A stretch of 64,000 bases of DNA from Streptomyces sp. NBC_01264. GTDB taxonomy: Bacteria; Actinomycetota; Actinomycetes; Streptomycetales; Streptomycetaceae. The DNA is taken from contig NZ_JAPEOX010000002.1 in NCBI RefSeq assembly GCF_026340675.1, positions 186,001 to 250,000 on the forward strand, written 5' to 3'. Both the position numbers and the translations under genes were made by a program. Numbering within the stretch: the first letter of the stretch is position 1; each line of letters opens with the position of its first letter. Of the stretch, positions 1-8,508 are shown piece after piece. The notes beneath the pieces are model-generated. The model was not told the DNA's origin. It saw nothing but the letters and a program-made list of their open reading frames with translations, and ran no database searches.

Positions 1-705
1 GCCCCGAGGATCACCGCCGAGCTCCGCGAGACGAGCGGAGAAGCGGTGAACCACAAGCGGGTCGCCAGACTCATGCGGGCGTCCGGGATCGAAGGAGTCC
101 GGTTGCGCCGCCGGCACCGCACCACCGTCCCCGACCCGACCGCGGCCAAGGCGCCGGACCTGATCGGCCGCGACTTCACCGCCGAAATCCCGAACACGAA
201 GTACGTCGGCGACATCACCTACCTGCCCATCGACGGCGGGAAGTTCTGCTACCTGGCGACCGTCATCGACCTCGCCTCGAGCCGGTTGGCCGGCTGGGCG
301 ATCGCCGGCCACATGCGCGCGGACCTCGTCACCGACGCCCTGGCCGCAGCGATCCGCACGCGCGGCAGCCTTGCCGGATCGATCATGCACACCGACCACG
401 GAGCCCAGTACACGAGCAGGGCATTCGCCGAAGCCTGCAGGTCAGCAGGGGTCCGGCGAAGCATGAGCGCGGTCGGGTCCAGCGCGGACAACGCACTCGC
501 CGAGTCCTTCAACGCGACCTTCAAACGCGAAACCCTGCAGGGACGAAAGAGCTGGCCAGACGAGTGCGAAGCCCGACTCGACGCCTTCCGATGGCTGACC
601 CGATACAACACCCGACGCCGACACTCCCGCCTCGGACAACGATCACCGATCGCCTTCGAAAACGCCCTCCACCTCACACCAACTACGCTGACACCAGCCG
701 CATAA
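1..705 (+). CDS. IS3-family transposase OrfB, C-terminal part (runs off the left edge)
   Basis: The reading frame is open from base 1, so the gene begins outside the window; the GTG at 46 is only the first visible start-like codon. It encodes the rve integrase core that cuts and joins DNA during IS3 transposition. The segments 'YVGDITYLP' (first Asp), 'HTDHGAQYTS' (second Asp) and 'NALAESFNATFKRE' (Glu) give a complete DDE set. The C-terminal 'RYNTRRRHSRLG' block is typical of the family. OrfA and the left end are not visible, so activity cannot be judged. Confidence 0.93.
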   Translation, partial: APRITAELRETSGEAVNHKRVARLMRASGIEGVRLRRRHRTTVPDPTAAKAPDLIGRDFTAEIPNTKYVGDITYLPIDGGKFCYLATVIDLASSRLAGWAIAGHMRADLVTDALAAAIRTRGSLAGSIMHTDHGAQYTSRAFAEACRSAGVRRSMSAVGSSADNALAESFNATFKRETLQGRKSWPDECEARLDAFRWLTRYNTRRRHSRLGQRSPIAFENALHLTPTTLTPAA

Positions 706-708
706 CCC

Positions 709-736
709 GTGTTCAGGATTCGGGGTCAAGGCCCAC
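709..736 (+). repeat. Probable right terminal repeat of the IS3 element
   Basis: Directly after the transposase stop lies 'TCAGGATTCGGGGTCAAGG', which resembles the terminal repeats of actinobacterial IS3 elements. The partner end is outside the window, so the boundary is inferred. Confidence 0.45.
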
Positions 737-790
737 CCACGACCTCACCCCCGCAGCGTAACCACCCGCTGTCCAGGTTCAGGGGGGAAC

Positions 791-980
791 TTCATCACAG
801 GGATCTCCCCCCGCTTCCGGCCCCACCGGCACCTGACGACCGCCAGCCGGAACCGCTTCGAGATGACGATCCGCTTCACCGTTTGGAACCACATCACCGA
901 CAACACCGGTCTGCCTGCCGGGGCCTGAACCACATTCCCGTCCAGGCCCCGGCACACCTTGACCCACCATCAAACGATCA
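791..980 (+). pseudogene. IS6-family transposase, 3' end remnant
   Basis: Frame 791-928 encodes about 45 residues matching the C-terminus of the IS6-type transposase fragment at 5.2-5.7 kb; shared pieces are 'ISPRFRPHRHL', 'NRFEMTIRFTVWNHIT' and a closing TGA. The piece 'CACCATCAAACGATCA' ending at 980 also follows the 5.7 kb copy and probably marks the element end. All catalytic parts are missing, so this is an inactive scar. Confidence 0.75.
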
Positions 981-1125
981 CGCCGCCGCCGACGTGACAA
1001 CGCCCCCGCCGGCTTCGACACGCTCGACCTGCACCGCGGCAATGGGTCCCCCCACCCTCACGACACAAACAGTCGGCCCATAACCGCCAACCAGCCGACA
1101 CCACAGCTGAGTTGCGGCGATCAAC

Positions 1126-1146
1126 GCCTACGAAAATCTCGTAAGC
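1126..1146 (-). terminator. Small hairpin downstream of the DUF11 gene
   Basis: GCCTACGA and TCGTAAGC form an 8-bp stem with one mismatch around a 5-base loop. It lies about 60 bases past the stop codon of the leftward DUF11 gene. It could terminate that transcript, but there is no clear U-run. Confidence 0.35.
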
Positions 1147-1882
1147 GCCGTTCTTCCTACAGTCCCCCGGAACGGTTCACTTACTCTCTGGCCTGTCCGG
1201 AGGTCATGACGCGCCGTGGAACGTCTGGGCGTTGTTGATTTTGGCCCCGGGGCTGTTGACGTTGCTGTTGGTGTTGATGTTGTTGTAGACGGTGAACAAC
1301 CCGTTGAGGTTGATGGGGAGGATGGATCCACCACCACCGCTGCCGCATCCGGTGCCGGTGCCAGTGCCGTTGACTGTCGTGGGGTCGTCGGCCACGACGG
1401 TGAACGGCGGCTGCCCAGGCGTCGTACCGGACACGCTCACCCTGTTGGTGACGCTCGAGCACGGGATGTCATTCGCGATGCGCACCGGGACCGTGATCGT
1501 CGCCGATTCGCCGGGCTGCAAGCCAATGGCGCTGTCGCAGGTGACCGAAGCCTGATCACCCGCCACCGTGCAGGTGAACGGACCCTGTACCTGAACGCTG
1601 CCGGAGGCCGTGATCCCTGTTGGGAGGTTGTCCGTCATCTGGAGCGGCGGAGTTGCGTTCGTGCCGTCGTTGTTGATGGAGATCTGGTACGACCCGGTTC
1701 CACCCGGCGCGAACTGCGTCGGTGTGTGCGTCTTGGCGACTGTCGGCACGCCGGTGTCGGTCCGACAGCCGATGATGTTCGTGGGGTCTTCTGCTACGAC
1801 GTCGAGGTTCGGGTTCCCCTGCTCTGGAAGTGTGTCCTGCACCGCGACCAGGTTGGTGACGGTCCCGCAAGGGGCGTTGGCA

Positions 1883-3259
1883 CAGGGCTTGATCAAGTTC
1901 CGTGGGTGTCCGGATCGTGGGTGATGCCCAGGATGCCGAGTGCTCGTTGCGGTTCGTGGCGGATGGCTCGGGTGGTCTTGGCGATGTTGGCGGCGCCGAG
2001 GGTTTTCAGGGCGCCGATGGCGAGGTTGCGGAGAGTTGCCATCGCGCGGGGTGCGGTTCGGGTGTGGACGGTGGAGGCGGTCCTCGGCGAAAGTGACGTC
2101 CCTGGTGTGGTGCGAGGAGTTCTCGATGCCCCAGTGCCCGCGGATTGCGGCGGCCAGGTCGGCTGGGGTGGCTTGGTGGGCGTCGAGGCTGGTGACGGCG
2201 TAGACGCTCTCCCGGGTCTCGCGCTGGCCGGTCTGCTTGCGGCGCCGGTGGATGCGGATGGCCAGGCGGGCGTGGGGAAAAGCGATCCCGCCGAGTTGGT
2301 CGGGGACGGCGCAGGTCTTGACCGAGCGGGACTCGCGCCTGCCGTGCCCGGTGGCGGAGGCGGTGTGCTGGATGGAGATGTCCCGCCACGGCAGGGATGC
2401 GAGCTGGCGGTGAGCCGTCGGCTGGTTGGTCTTGATCACGGCGATGTAGTGGGCCTTCTTGGTCTCGACCAGCCAGGTGATGTTCGCTCGGACCGAGTGG
2501 AGGGCGTCGAAGGTGACGACGGTGCCGGCCAGGTCCAGCGGTGTCAGAAGCGGTTGGAAGTGTGTGGTCTCGTTCGTCTTCGCGCCGACCTCCACCTGGG
2601 CGATGGTGACGACGGTGCCGTGTGTGACCGCGGAGAGCAGGTGTCGGCGCTTCGCGGTGAGACGGGCTGATCCCTTGAGTGCTTTGCCGTCGACAGCGAT
2701 CACACGCAGCCGCTCCGACGCCGAGGGTGGTGTCCGGGTGGGCTCGGTGGCAGCACGGTGCCGGTCGGCCAGGTAGGCGCCCACCGCCCGGTCCAGCACA
2801 TCGCCGTCGACAGCCCCCAGCACGCGACCGATCGTGGCCGGCGACGGGGCGCGCCGCCATCCGAGCAGGTGACGGCGGATACCGATCACTGTCAGGAGTG
2901 TGTCCGAGGCGCGCTGGCCCCACTCGGCGAGCTCGTCGATGCTCCTGGCTCCCGAGACGACCGCGCAGGCACACACCAGCAGGACCGCGGTCAGTGAGTA
3001 CCAGCGGCCCCGCAGTGAGCGCGGATCGGGCACTGCATCGAAGTAGGGGCGCAGATCAGCGACCCGGTCAGCGTCCAGCGGACCCAGCCTCACAAGCACA
3101 GCCGGGACGGGAGAAGATATGGCAGCAGGCACGGGCCACCTCATGATCAACGGGCGTAGACACCCAAATGATCACGAAGCCCGCGCCTGCTCCTCTAACC
3201 ACCCCAACCCGCCACAACACCGACCGGCTCGCACGACCCCGGAACTTGCAACCGCCCTG
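1883..3259 (-). mobile_element. ISAs1-family insertion sequence with 9-bp target duplication
   Basis: The ends are CAGGGCTTGATCAAGTTCCG on the left and, inverted, CAGGGCGGTTGCAAGTTCCG on the right: 15 of 20 bases match. The flanks are direct repeats GCGTTGGCA at 1874-1882 and 3260-3268. The length of 1377 bp and the 8-10 bp duplication class fit ISAs1 elements. One transposase gene fills it, but that gene is frameshifted. Confidence 0.88.
1893..3150 (-). pseudogene. ISAs1-family transposase, frameshifted near its 3' end
   Basis: The N-terminal helper domain ('FDAVPDPRSLRGRWY') is followed by the DDE domain with 'VIAVDGKALKGS', 'VTFDALHS' and 'IRGHWGIENSSHH'. The frame then slips at about 2072-2080, where one extra C is best explained by comparison with the family. 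The conserved ending 'PRAMATLRNLAIGALKTLG' resumes in the next frame and stops at 1893-1895. The unshifted frame reads on into host DUF11 sequence and makes an artificial 648-residue fusion. The element is probably inactive unless the slip is a sequencing error. Confidence 0.85.
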
Positions 3260-3329
3260 GCGTTGGCATCAATGGCCACGTTGATGAAGAACACTTCCGT
3301 CTGGCCGGGCGTCAGGACGACTCCGTTTA

Positions 3330-4313
3330 GACCGACCGGCAATAGGCAGCCTCTGTCGAGTGATCGAGCGCGGTGGATGCAGTGCGGGCACGGGTCCACG
3401 TGATCATGGAGTTCTCTACGCTCAGTGATCACGAAGGACGGCCGTGCCCGCGCTGCCATCTTGCCTGCTCGAACCCCTCTGGGACCAGTTCTCCGCCCTC
3501 CTGCCCGCCCGGCGAGAGTTCGCTGCGGACCACCCGCTGGGCTGCCACCGCCGCCGGATCGCTGACCGGACGGTCTTCGAGCACGTCGTGCTCGCGCTGG
3601 TCCACGGCTCAGGCTACGAGCGCATCTCCACCCCCGGATGCTCCGACCGCACCATCAGACGCCGCGTCAAGGAGTGGTCTGAACTGGGGATATCCGAGAA
3701 GGTCCACGCACTGGCTCTCGAGGCGCACGACCGGATGATCGGTCTCGGGCTGGGCGAGATCTCGGTGGACGGCTGCATCACCAAGGCCCCGTCCGGCGGT
3801 GAGAAGGCGGGACGCTCCCCGGTCGACCGGGGCAAGCAAGGACTGAAACGCTCGGTCGCCTCCGACGCCTGCGGTGTCCCGATCGGAATCGTCTCCGCCG
3901 GCGCGAACCGGCACGACTCACCCCTGCTGGGCCCCACCCTGGAGGCGGCGAAGGCACAGGTCGGCGCAATGCCGACGGCGGTCAACGTCAACCTCGACCG
4001 CGGCTACGACAGCACCACGTCCCGTGCGCTTATAGCCGAGTTGGGATTCACGGCCGAGATCGCGCGTAAGGGCGTGCCAGCCCCGATCCAAGCCGGCAAG
4101 CGCTGGGTGGTCGAGCGCACGCACTCGTGGATGAACGACTACGGCAAGCTGCGGCGCTGCACAGAGAAGAGCGGCAGCATCGTGGACTTCTACCTGTACC
4201 TGGCCGCCGCCCTCGTCACGCTCCGCATGCTCATCCGTCGAGCAACGAGCCGCTACCGCTGGGCCGACCGCCCCACCACCCGACGCCTCAAGTGATCCAT
4301 TTGCCGGTCGGTC
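3330..4313 (+). mobile_element. IS5-family insertion sequence (A)
   Basis: Perfect 13-bp inverted ends GACCGACCGGCAA at 3330-3342 and its reverse complement at 4301-4313. The flanks are TTA and TAA, so the target duplication is not exact. The left flank is DUF11 gene sequence and the right flank leads into an IS6 fragment, which suggests a rearrangement across this element. It encloses one complete transposase gene. Confidence 0.82.
3444..4295 (+). CDS. IS5-family transposase (element A), apparently intact
   Basis: A 283-residue single-frame transposase. The N-terminal domain ('PLWDQFSALLP') is followed by the DDE_Tnp_1 core: 'GEISVDGCITKAPSGGEKAG' gives the first Asp, 'LDRGYDS' the second and 'WVVERTHSWM' the Glu. 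It should excise and insert its own element. The inverted ends fit tightly around it. Nothing visible breaks the frame, so this is one of the few potentially active IS5-type copies here. Confidence 0.9.
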   Translation: MPALPSCLLEPLWDQFSALLPARREFAADHPLGCHRRRIADRTVFEHVVLALVHGSGYERISTPGCSDRTIRRRVKEWSELGISEKVHALALEAHDRMIGLGLGEISVDGCITKAPSGGEKAGRSPVDRGKQGLKRSVASDACGVPIGIVSAGANRHDSPLLGPTLEAAKAQVGAMPTAVNVNLDRGYDSTTSRALIAELGFTAEIARKGVPAPIQAGKRWVVERTHSWMNDYGKLRRCTEKSGSIVDFYLYLAAALVTLRMLIRRATSRYRWADRPTTRRLK

Positions 4314-4316
4314 TAA

Positions 4317-5203
4317 CTGATCGTTTCAGAATGAGATTGGTTGCGGGGCTTGGCAGTTGGGTGTGGTGTCGGCAGGATCTGGGGTGTGTCTGCTGATCTC
4401 GTGCCTGATGACCTGTGGGAACGTGTGGCCCCATTGTTGCCGGAGCGGCCGGCCAGGCGGTTTCGGTATCCCGGGCGGCTGCCGGTAGACGATCGTGCGG
4501 CGTTGAGGGCCATCGTTTACGTGCTGTGCAAGGGCGTGAGCTGGCGGGACGTTCCCGCTGAGCGGTTCGGCTGCAGTGGTGTGACGGCCTGGCGCCGGCT
4601 TCGGGACTGGACCGAGGCAGGCGTGTGGCCCCGCCTCCACGAAGTCCTCCTGGCCGAGCTGCGGGCCGCCGGGCTGCTGGACATGGATGACGCCGCGATC
4701 GACGCCTCGCACGTCAGAGCCCTCAAAGGGGGGCTCACACCGGACCTTCGCCAGTCGACCGCGCCCGCCCGGGGAGCAAGCACCACCTCATCGTCGACCG
4801 GCACGGAACCCCACTCGTCGTCTCCCTGACCAGCGGAAACCGTCACGACGTCACCCAGCTCATGCCTCTGCTCAACGCGATACCCCGCATCCGCGGGCTT
4901 CGAGGACGGCCACGTCACCGACCCCGCCGACTCTTCGCCGACCGCGGCTACGACTTCGACAAGTACCGGCGCCTGATCCGGGCCCGCGGGATCACCCCCA
5001 GGATCGCCCGCCGCGGCACACTTCACGGCTCCGGCCTGGGCAAGACCCGCTGGGTCGTCGAGCGCACCTTCGCCTGGCTCCACCAGTTCAAACGCCTTCG
5101 AATCCGCTACGAGATACGAGCCGACCTCCACCTCGGACTCCTCCAACTCGCCTGCAGCATCATCTGCTTACGGCGACTCCGAACCTCATTCTGAAACGAT
5201 CAG
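4317..5203 (+). mobile_element. IS5-family insertion sequence (B) with TAA target duplication
   Basis: Perfect 19-bp inverted repeats, CTGATCGTTTCAGAATGAG at 4317-4335 and its complement at 5185-5203. Both flanks are TAA (4314-4316 and 5204-5206), the TNA duplication known for several IS5 subgroups. It lies directly beside element A, so its target was the edge of A. Length 887 bp. Confidence 0.92.
4386..5194 (+). CDS. IS5-family transposase (element B), probably made by -1 frameshifting
   Basis: OrfA starts at GTG 4386 ('SADLVPDDLWERV') and reaches 4829. It contains the helix-turn-helix region and the first Asp ('DAAIDASHV'). At the run AAAGGGGGG (4725-4733) the family sequence continues in the -1 frame as 'HTGPSPVDRARPGSKHHL', then 'FADRGYDFDKYR' (second Asp) and 'WVVERTFAWLH' (Glu), stopping at 5194. 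A homopolymer slip placed between the first and second catalytic Asp fits programmed frameshifting, and the perfect ends and target duplication suggest recent activity. A simple mutation in the G-run cannot be excluded. Confidence 0.75.
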
Positions 5204-5206
5204 TAA

Positions 5207-5749
5207 ATGGCATCTCGACGAGGTGTTCGTCAAAATCGGCGGGGTGCAGAAGTACCTGTGGCGGGCGGTCGATGCCGACGGGAACGTCCTGGACATCCTG
5301 GTGCAGAGCCGTCGTGACAAGGCTGCGGCCAGGCGTTTTCCGCCGGCTCCTCACCACGACCGGGCAGGTGCCGAGGGTGGTCGTCACGAACACCCTGAAG
5401 TCGTACGGGGCTGCACACCGGGAGGTGATGCCTTCGGTCGAGCACCGTGCGCACAAGGGGTTGAACAACCGGGCGGAGAACTCGCACCAGCCTACGAGGC
5501 AGCGGGAACGGGCGATGAAGGGGTTCCGCAGCCCAGGATCCGCGCAGCGGTTCCTGTCCGCGTTCACCGGGATCTCACCCCACTTCAGACTCCACCGCCA
5601 CCTCATGACCGCCGGCCGCCACCGCTTCGAAATGATGATCCGCTTCACGATCTGGAACCACATCACCGGAGCCGCAGGCATGCCCGCCACGGCCTGAACC
5701 ACAGCCCAGCCCCGGCCCCACCACACCCTGATCCACCATCAAACGATCA
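5207..5749 (+). pseudogene. IS6-family transposase fragment, 5' truncated and frameshifted
   Basis: The sequence enters mid-gene after element B with 'WHLDEVFVKIGG', the IS6 motif around the first catalytic Asp. It continues through 'YLWRAVDADGNVLDIL', shifts frame at about 5335-5345, and resumes as 'LLTTTGQVPRVVVTN', 'HKGLNNRAENSHQPTRQRER' (catalytic Glu) and 'GISPHFRLHRH', stopping at 5697. The N-terminus is lost at the IS5-type insertion. After the stop, 'CACCATCAAACGATCA' recurs as in the 0.8 kb fragment. Inactive. Confidence 0.85.
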
Positions 5750-5801
5750 TGCAGCCGACAACGTGACAAGGCCGCGGACCAGGACATCTCGGCAGATCGT
5801 G

Positions 5802-6293
5802 TTACGAGCTCGTAGGGATGTAGCTGGAGTTAACCAATGCCTTTTTGATGTCGCTGGTACAGGTCAGCGTAATTGTCACCGATTCGTTGTATACAGACCA
5901 GTTATGATACGTTCCGCGAGCGGATCTGTAGGTGATATAAGGGAGAGCTGCAATTACGTGTCTATCTTTCCCGTAGATCTGACTGGGAGGGGTTGTTATG
6001 TCTCTGTGACTTGCAGACACGCGGACGCGCTGGCCGTACTTCCCGTTCACCATCCATCTATGAGATGCCGGGCACGTGACATCGTACGACCGGGTATTCC
6101 ACCAAGGTGCCGACTGTCTATGGGCTACCTGAATAACGTCATTAGAAATCATCGTGACGCTGGACCGTGGGGGGCCAGCGTCGGCCTCCGCTGCAGCCGC
6201 TACACCCACGGAAAGTCCAGTCCAGCCCACCGCTGCGCCAGCCGCGACGGCTATTAGTTTCCACACGCAAGAATGCCTACTTATCATTATCAC
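5802..6293 (-). CDS. Secreted protein of unknown function, 163 aa
   Basis: The start is GTG 6293, preceded by GAAGGA with 6-base spacing. The N-terminus is a signal peptide: a basic start, the hydrophobic stretch 'LIAVAAGAAVGWTGLSVGVA' and a likely cut near 'AAAAEA'. The mature part is about 125 residues, rich in Ser, Thr, Tyr and Trp, with two Cys ('DVTCPASHRW' and 'ITLTCTSD') that may form a disulfide. No family was recognised. The gene and its upstream 200 bases are visibly more A+T-rich than the surroundings, suggesting a different origin. It lies alone between IS6-type scars. Confidence 0.7.
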   Translation of the reverse strand: MIMISRHSCVWKLIAVAAGAAVGWTGLSVGVAAAAEADAGPPRSSVTMISNDVIQVAHRQSAPWWNTRSYDVTCPASHRWMVNGKYGQRVRVSASHRDITTPPSQIYGKDRHVIAALPYITYRSARGTYHNWSVYNESVTITLTCTSDIKKALVNSSYIPTSS

Positions 6294-6681
6294 GAAAAAT
6301 CCTTCATAATCATGTCGGCCGAATTACGTCCGATTTCTGCGACCATGCCCGAATGCCGGATTTCACTCCTACTGCATTATTCCAGATCTTGTGCACAGAA
6401 TAAGAACCTGGCTAATATTTTGCCATGTTCCGCGAACGGCGAGCTGCACTTCCGGGCAGCCTATCGGTCACGATCCCGCCAGGTATTGACCTCGATCCTT
6501 CAGCGAGGTTCGGGCTCTGATCGACTCGGCGGTTCGCCCGTAATGTTTTCGCGCCTGTCGAGGTGGGCCGTCGCGTGACGCTGCGGATGCACCGGGTTCC
6601 ACGGGGGTGCTGTCAAGTTGTTCGTGGGCTGGCTGGCTGATGGTGCGTCAGGGCATGGTGGGGCAGAGTGGTCGCGCTGGG

Positions 6682-7144
6682 TCAGGCCGTGGTGGGCATG
6701 ACGGTGACCCCGGCGATCTGGTCCCATATGGCGAAGCGGATGATCATTTCGGCGCGGTAGCCGGTGGCGGTGGGGCCGGAAGTGGGGTGAGATCCGGCTG
6801 AATGCGAACGGGAATCGTTGGGTCCGGCCCGCATCACGGAAGCCCTTCATCGCGCGTTCGCGCTGGCGGGTGGGCTGGTGGCTGTTCTCGGCCCGATTGT
6901 TCAGTCCCTTGTGCGAGCGATGCTCGACCGAGGGCATCAGCACGCGGTGGGCGGTGCCGTAGCTCTTCAGGGCATAGCGGTGCCGTCGGCGAAGAGCGAA
7001 GTCATCGACGCCGACCACTCGAGGAATCCGGTTGGTCGGCAGAGGAATCCCCAGCAGGGCGCGGAGGGCTGTGTGGCGGGAGAGGTCCATGGCAAGTACT
7101 GCCAGCAGACGCACGCCCGCCCGGCCCGCTAACTCCTTCACCAC
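6682..7144 (-). pseudogene. Chimera of an ISL3-family N-part and an IS6-family C-part
   Basis: From 7144 to about 6975 the protein resembles the middle of ISL3 transposases ('DLSRHTALRALLG', 'RVVGVDDFALRRRHRYA'). It then changes in frame, at 'RYA/LKSYG', to the IS6-type C-terminal region ('LMPSVEHRSHKGLNNRAENS'). After a further frameshift near 6775 the IS6 ending 'AEMIIRFAIWDQIAG' stops at 6682. Neither part has a full catalytic site. The fusion is a deletion or recombination scar that happens to stay open. Confidence 0.8.
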
Positions 7145-7158
7145 CGCCTTAGAGGACG

Positions 7159-7557
7159 TTAAGTCCGTTTCTGGTAGCGGCCGCGTTCGGCTTGGGTGGG
7201 GAAGCCTCGGCGGGTGAGGCGTCCGAGGCGGCTGCGGGTGATGTTGACGGACGCCTCGTGGGTGGGCAGGCCGAGGAGTTCGTGCAGCTCACGAGCCCTG
7301 AATGCCTGGTCGGGGTGCTGGTTGAAGGCGTTCACGATGGTCTGGTAGGCGGTGTTCGTCTCGGTCGGATCGGGCTCGTCTCCGGTCGGCGCGAGTTCCG
7401 TGACGACCTTCCGGGTGGTGGTCAGATCCGCAAGTCGCGCTTCGATCTCGGCCAGGGCGGCGGTGAGGTGCTCGATCTGGCCGCGTAGTTCCCCGACTCG
7501 GGCGGTGGCCTCGTCGTGCTGGGTCTGGAGGCCGGCGAGGAGTTCGGCGACGTTCAC
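7159..7557 (-). CDS. IS-borne coiled-coil / winged-helix accessory protein, 132 aa
   Basis: It starts at GTG 7557 within GTGA, sharing bases with the transposase stop, so translation is probably coupled. Residues about 1-55 form a heptad-rich coiled coil ('EATARVGELRGQIEHLTAAL'). An acidic linker follows. Residues about 70-130 resemble a winged helix ('QAFRARELHELLG', 'ITRSRLGRLTRRGF'). It ends inside the left inverted repeat zone. A role in DNA binding, transposase regulation or assembly is inferred from architecture and position. The gene at 38253 has the same layout beside another IS5-type transposase. Confidence 0.75.
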   Translation of the reverse strand: MNVAELLAGLQTQHDEATARVGELRGQIEHLTAALAEIEARLADLTTTRKVVTELAPTGDEPDPTETNTAYQTIVNAFNQHPDQAFRARELHELLGLPTHEASVNITRSRLGRLTRRGFPTQAERGRYQKRT

Positions 7558-8417
7558 GCGGCCAGTCCGAGAGTGTCGCGCCAGGCGGGACTCGGTATCG
7601 TGAGGCGGCGGGTCATGTTCGCGGTGGAGGCCCAGTAGACGCGTGAGGCGGAGGTGTCGGGCCGGTGGTCATACTCACGGGTCAGACGCCGGTGCAGCAT
7701 CAGCGTGCCGTTCGTCTGCTCGACCACCCACCGCTTGGGCTGCGGGACGAACCCTTTGCCCTGGTCAGCGGGGTTGCGGTGGACGACCTCGACGTCGATG
7801 TCCAGCAGGGCGCCGTGGATGATGACCTCGTCCTTGAAGCCCTGGTCCACCAGGGCTTTCTCCAGGCGCATCCCGCACCGCTCGGCAGCCTGGTCGAGCA
7901 GGATGGTGCCGGCGGCGTTGTCGTGGGCGGAGGCGGCCAGCACGACAACACCGATGACCAGACCCAGGACGTCCACGGCCAGTCCCCGCTTTCGCCCCGA
8001 CACCTTCTTGTTCGCGTCCAGCCCCGTCGTGGCCTTCGGCACACCGGCGGCCGCGCGGACGGACTGGGTGTCGATGATCACGAGGGACGGGTCCTCTAAC
8101 CGGCGGGCCTTCTCACGGACCTGGCAGCGCAGGAGTTCCTGGATCCGCTGGTCCAGCCCGTCCTCGCGCCACAGGCGGAAGTAGTAGAACACCGCCGACC
8201 AGGCCGGTAGATCGTGCGGCAGCAAGCGCCACTGGCAGCCCGTCCGGTTCTGGTAGAAGATCGCGTTCACGACTTCCCGCAGGTCGCAGGACCCGGGATC
8301 TCCGGTCGCCGACCGGGCCACCCGGCCCTGCTTCCAGGCCGTGACCATCGGCTCGATTAACGCCCACTGCTCATCCGATAAGTCGCTGAGGTACGGCTCT
8401 CTCTTCACGCCCCGCAT
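7554..8417 (-). CDS. IS5-family transposase (element H), intact
   Basis: A 287-residue DDE_Tnp_1-type transposase in one frame. The N-terminal DUF4096-like domain reads 'LSDEQWALIEPMV' and 'CQWRLLPHDLPAW'. Catalytic residues are in 'LVIIDTQSVRAA' (first Asp), 'ALVDQGFKDE' (second Asp) and 'RWVVEQTNGTL' (Glu). It ends in TGA, which overlaps the start of the accessory gene. No break is visible, so the element may be active. Confidence 0.92.
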   Translation of the reverse strand: MRGVKREPYLSDLSDEQWALIEPMVTAWKQGRVARSATGDPGSCDLREVVNAIFYQNRTGCQWRLLPHDLPAWSAVFYYFRLWREDGLDQRIQELLRCQVREKARRLEDPSLVIIDTQSVRAAAGVPKATTGLDANKKVSGRKRGLAVDVLGLVIGVVVLAASAHDNAAGTILLDQAAERCGMRLEKALVDQGFKDEVIIHGALLDIDVEVVHRNPADQGKGFVPQPKRWVVEQTNGTLMLHRRLTREYDHRPDTSASRVYWASTANMTRRLTIPSPAWRDTLGLAA

Positions 8418-8508
8418 CTCAACATGGACATGCCCACGAGGCGGTCCGGACCGCGATCAGTACCACGATCGAGCGATCACGAACCGAGGAAGATCGGACT
8501 TAACGCCC

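Larger units (their letters stand above)
1204..3329 (-). pseudogene. DUF11-type secreted surface-protein gene, interrupted by an ISAs1 element and truncated at its 5' end
   Basis: Host coding sequence lies at 3260-3329 and 1204-1882, reading leftward. It encodes DUF11-like repeats of surface and adhesin proteins: 'GGTGSYQISINNDGT', 'LQPGESATITVPVRI' and Cys pairs such as 'PCGTVTN'. A Gly-rich linker and an Asn-rich tail follow. An ISAs1 element at 1883-3259 is flanked by the 9-bp duplication GCGTTGGCA; removing it with one copy rejoins 'INVAIDANA' to 'PCGTVTNLV' in frame. The 5' part, including any signal peptide, is lost at the IS5-type element starting at 3330. The element family and the rejoined frame are well supported; a role in adhesion is inferred only from the family. 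Confidence 0.8.
7154..8508 (-). mobile_element. IS5-type insertion sequence (H) carrying two coupled genes
   Basis: Inverted ends GGACGTTAAGTCCG at 7154-7167 and GGGCGTTAAGTCCG read inward from 8508 match at 13 of 14 bases. A target duplication is not evident. The element of about 1355 bp holds a transposase and a second gene for a coiled-coil/winged-helix protein that overlaps the transposase stop. Both genes lie inside the inverted ends, so the second gene belongs to the element. Confidence 0.82.

Noticed and set aside
1216..2670. A 484-codon plus-strand open frame
   Set aside because: It lies antisense to the ISAs1 transposase and DUF11 segments and has no protein-like motifs.
1204..3150. 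A single 648-residue transposase/DUF11 fusion protein
   Set aside because: The fusion comes from a frameshift near 2075 that lets the transposase frame run through the element end; the target duplication shows the two parts are separate genes.
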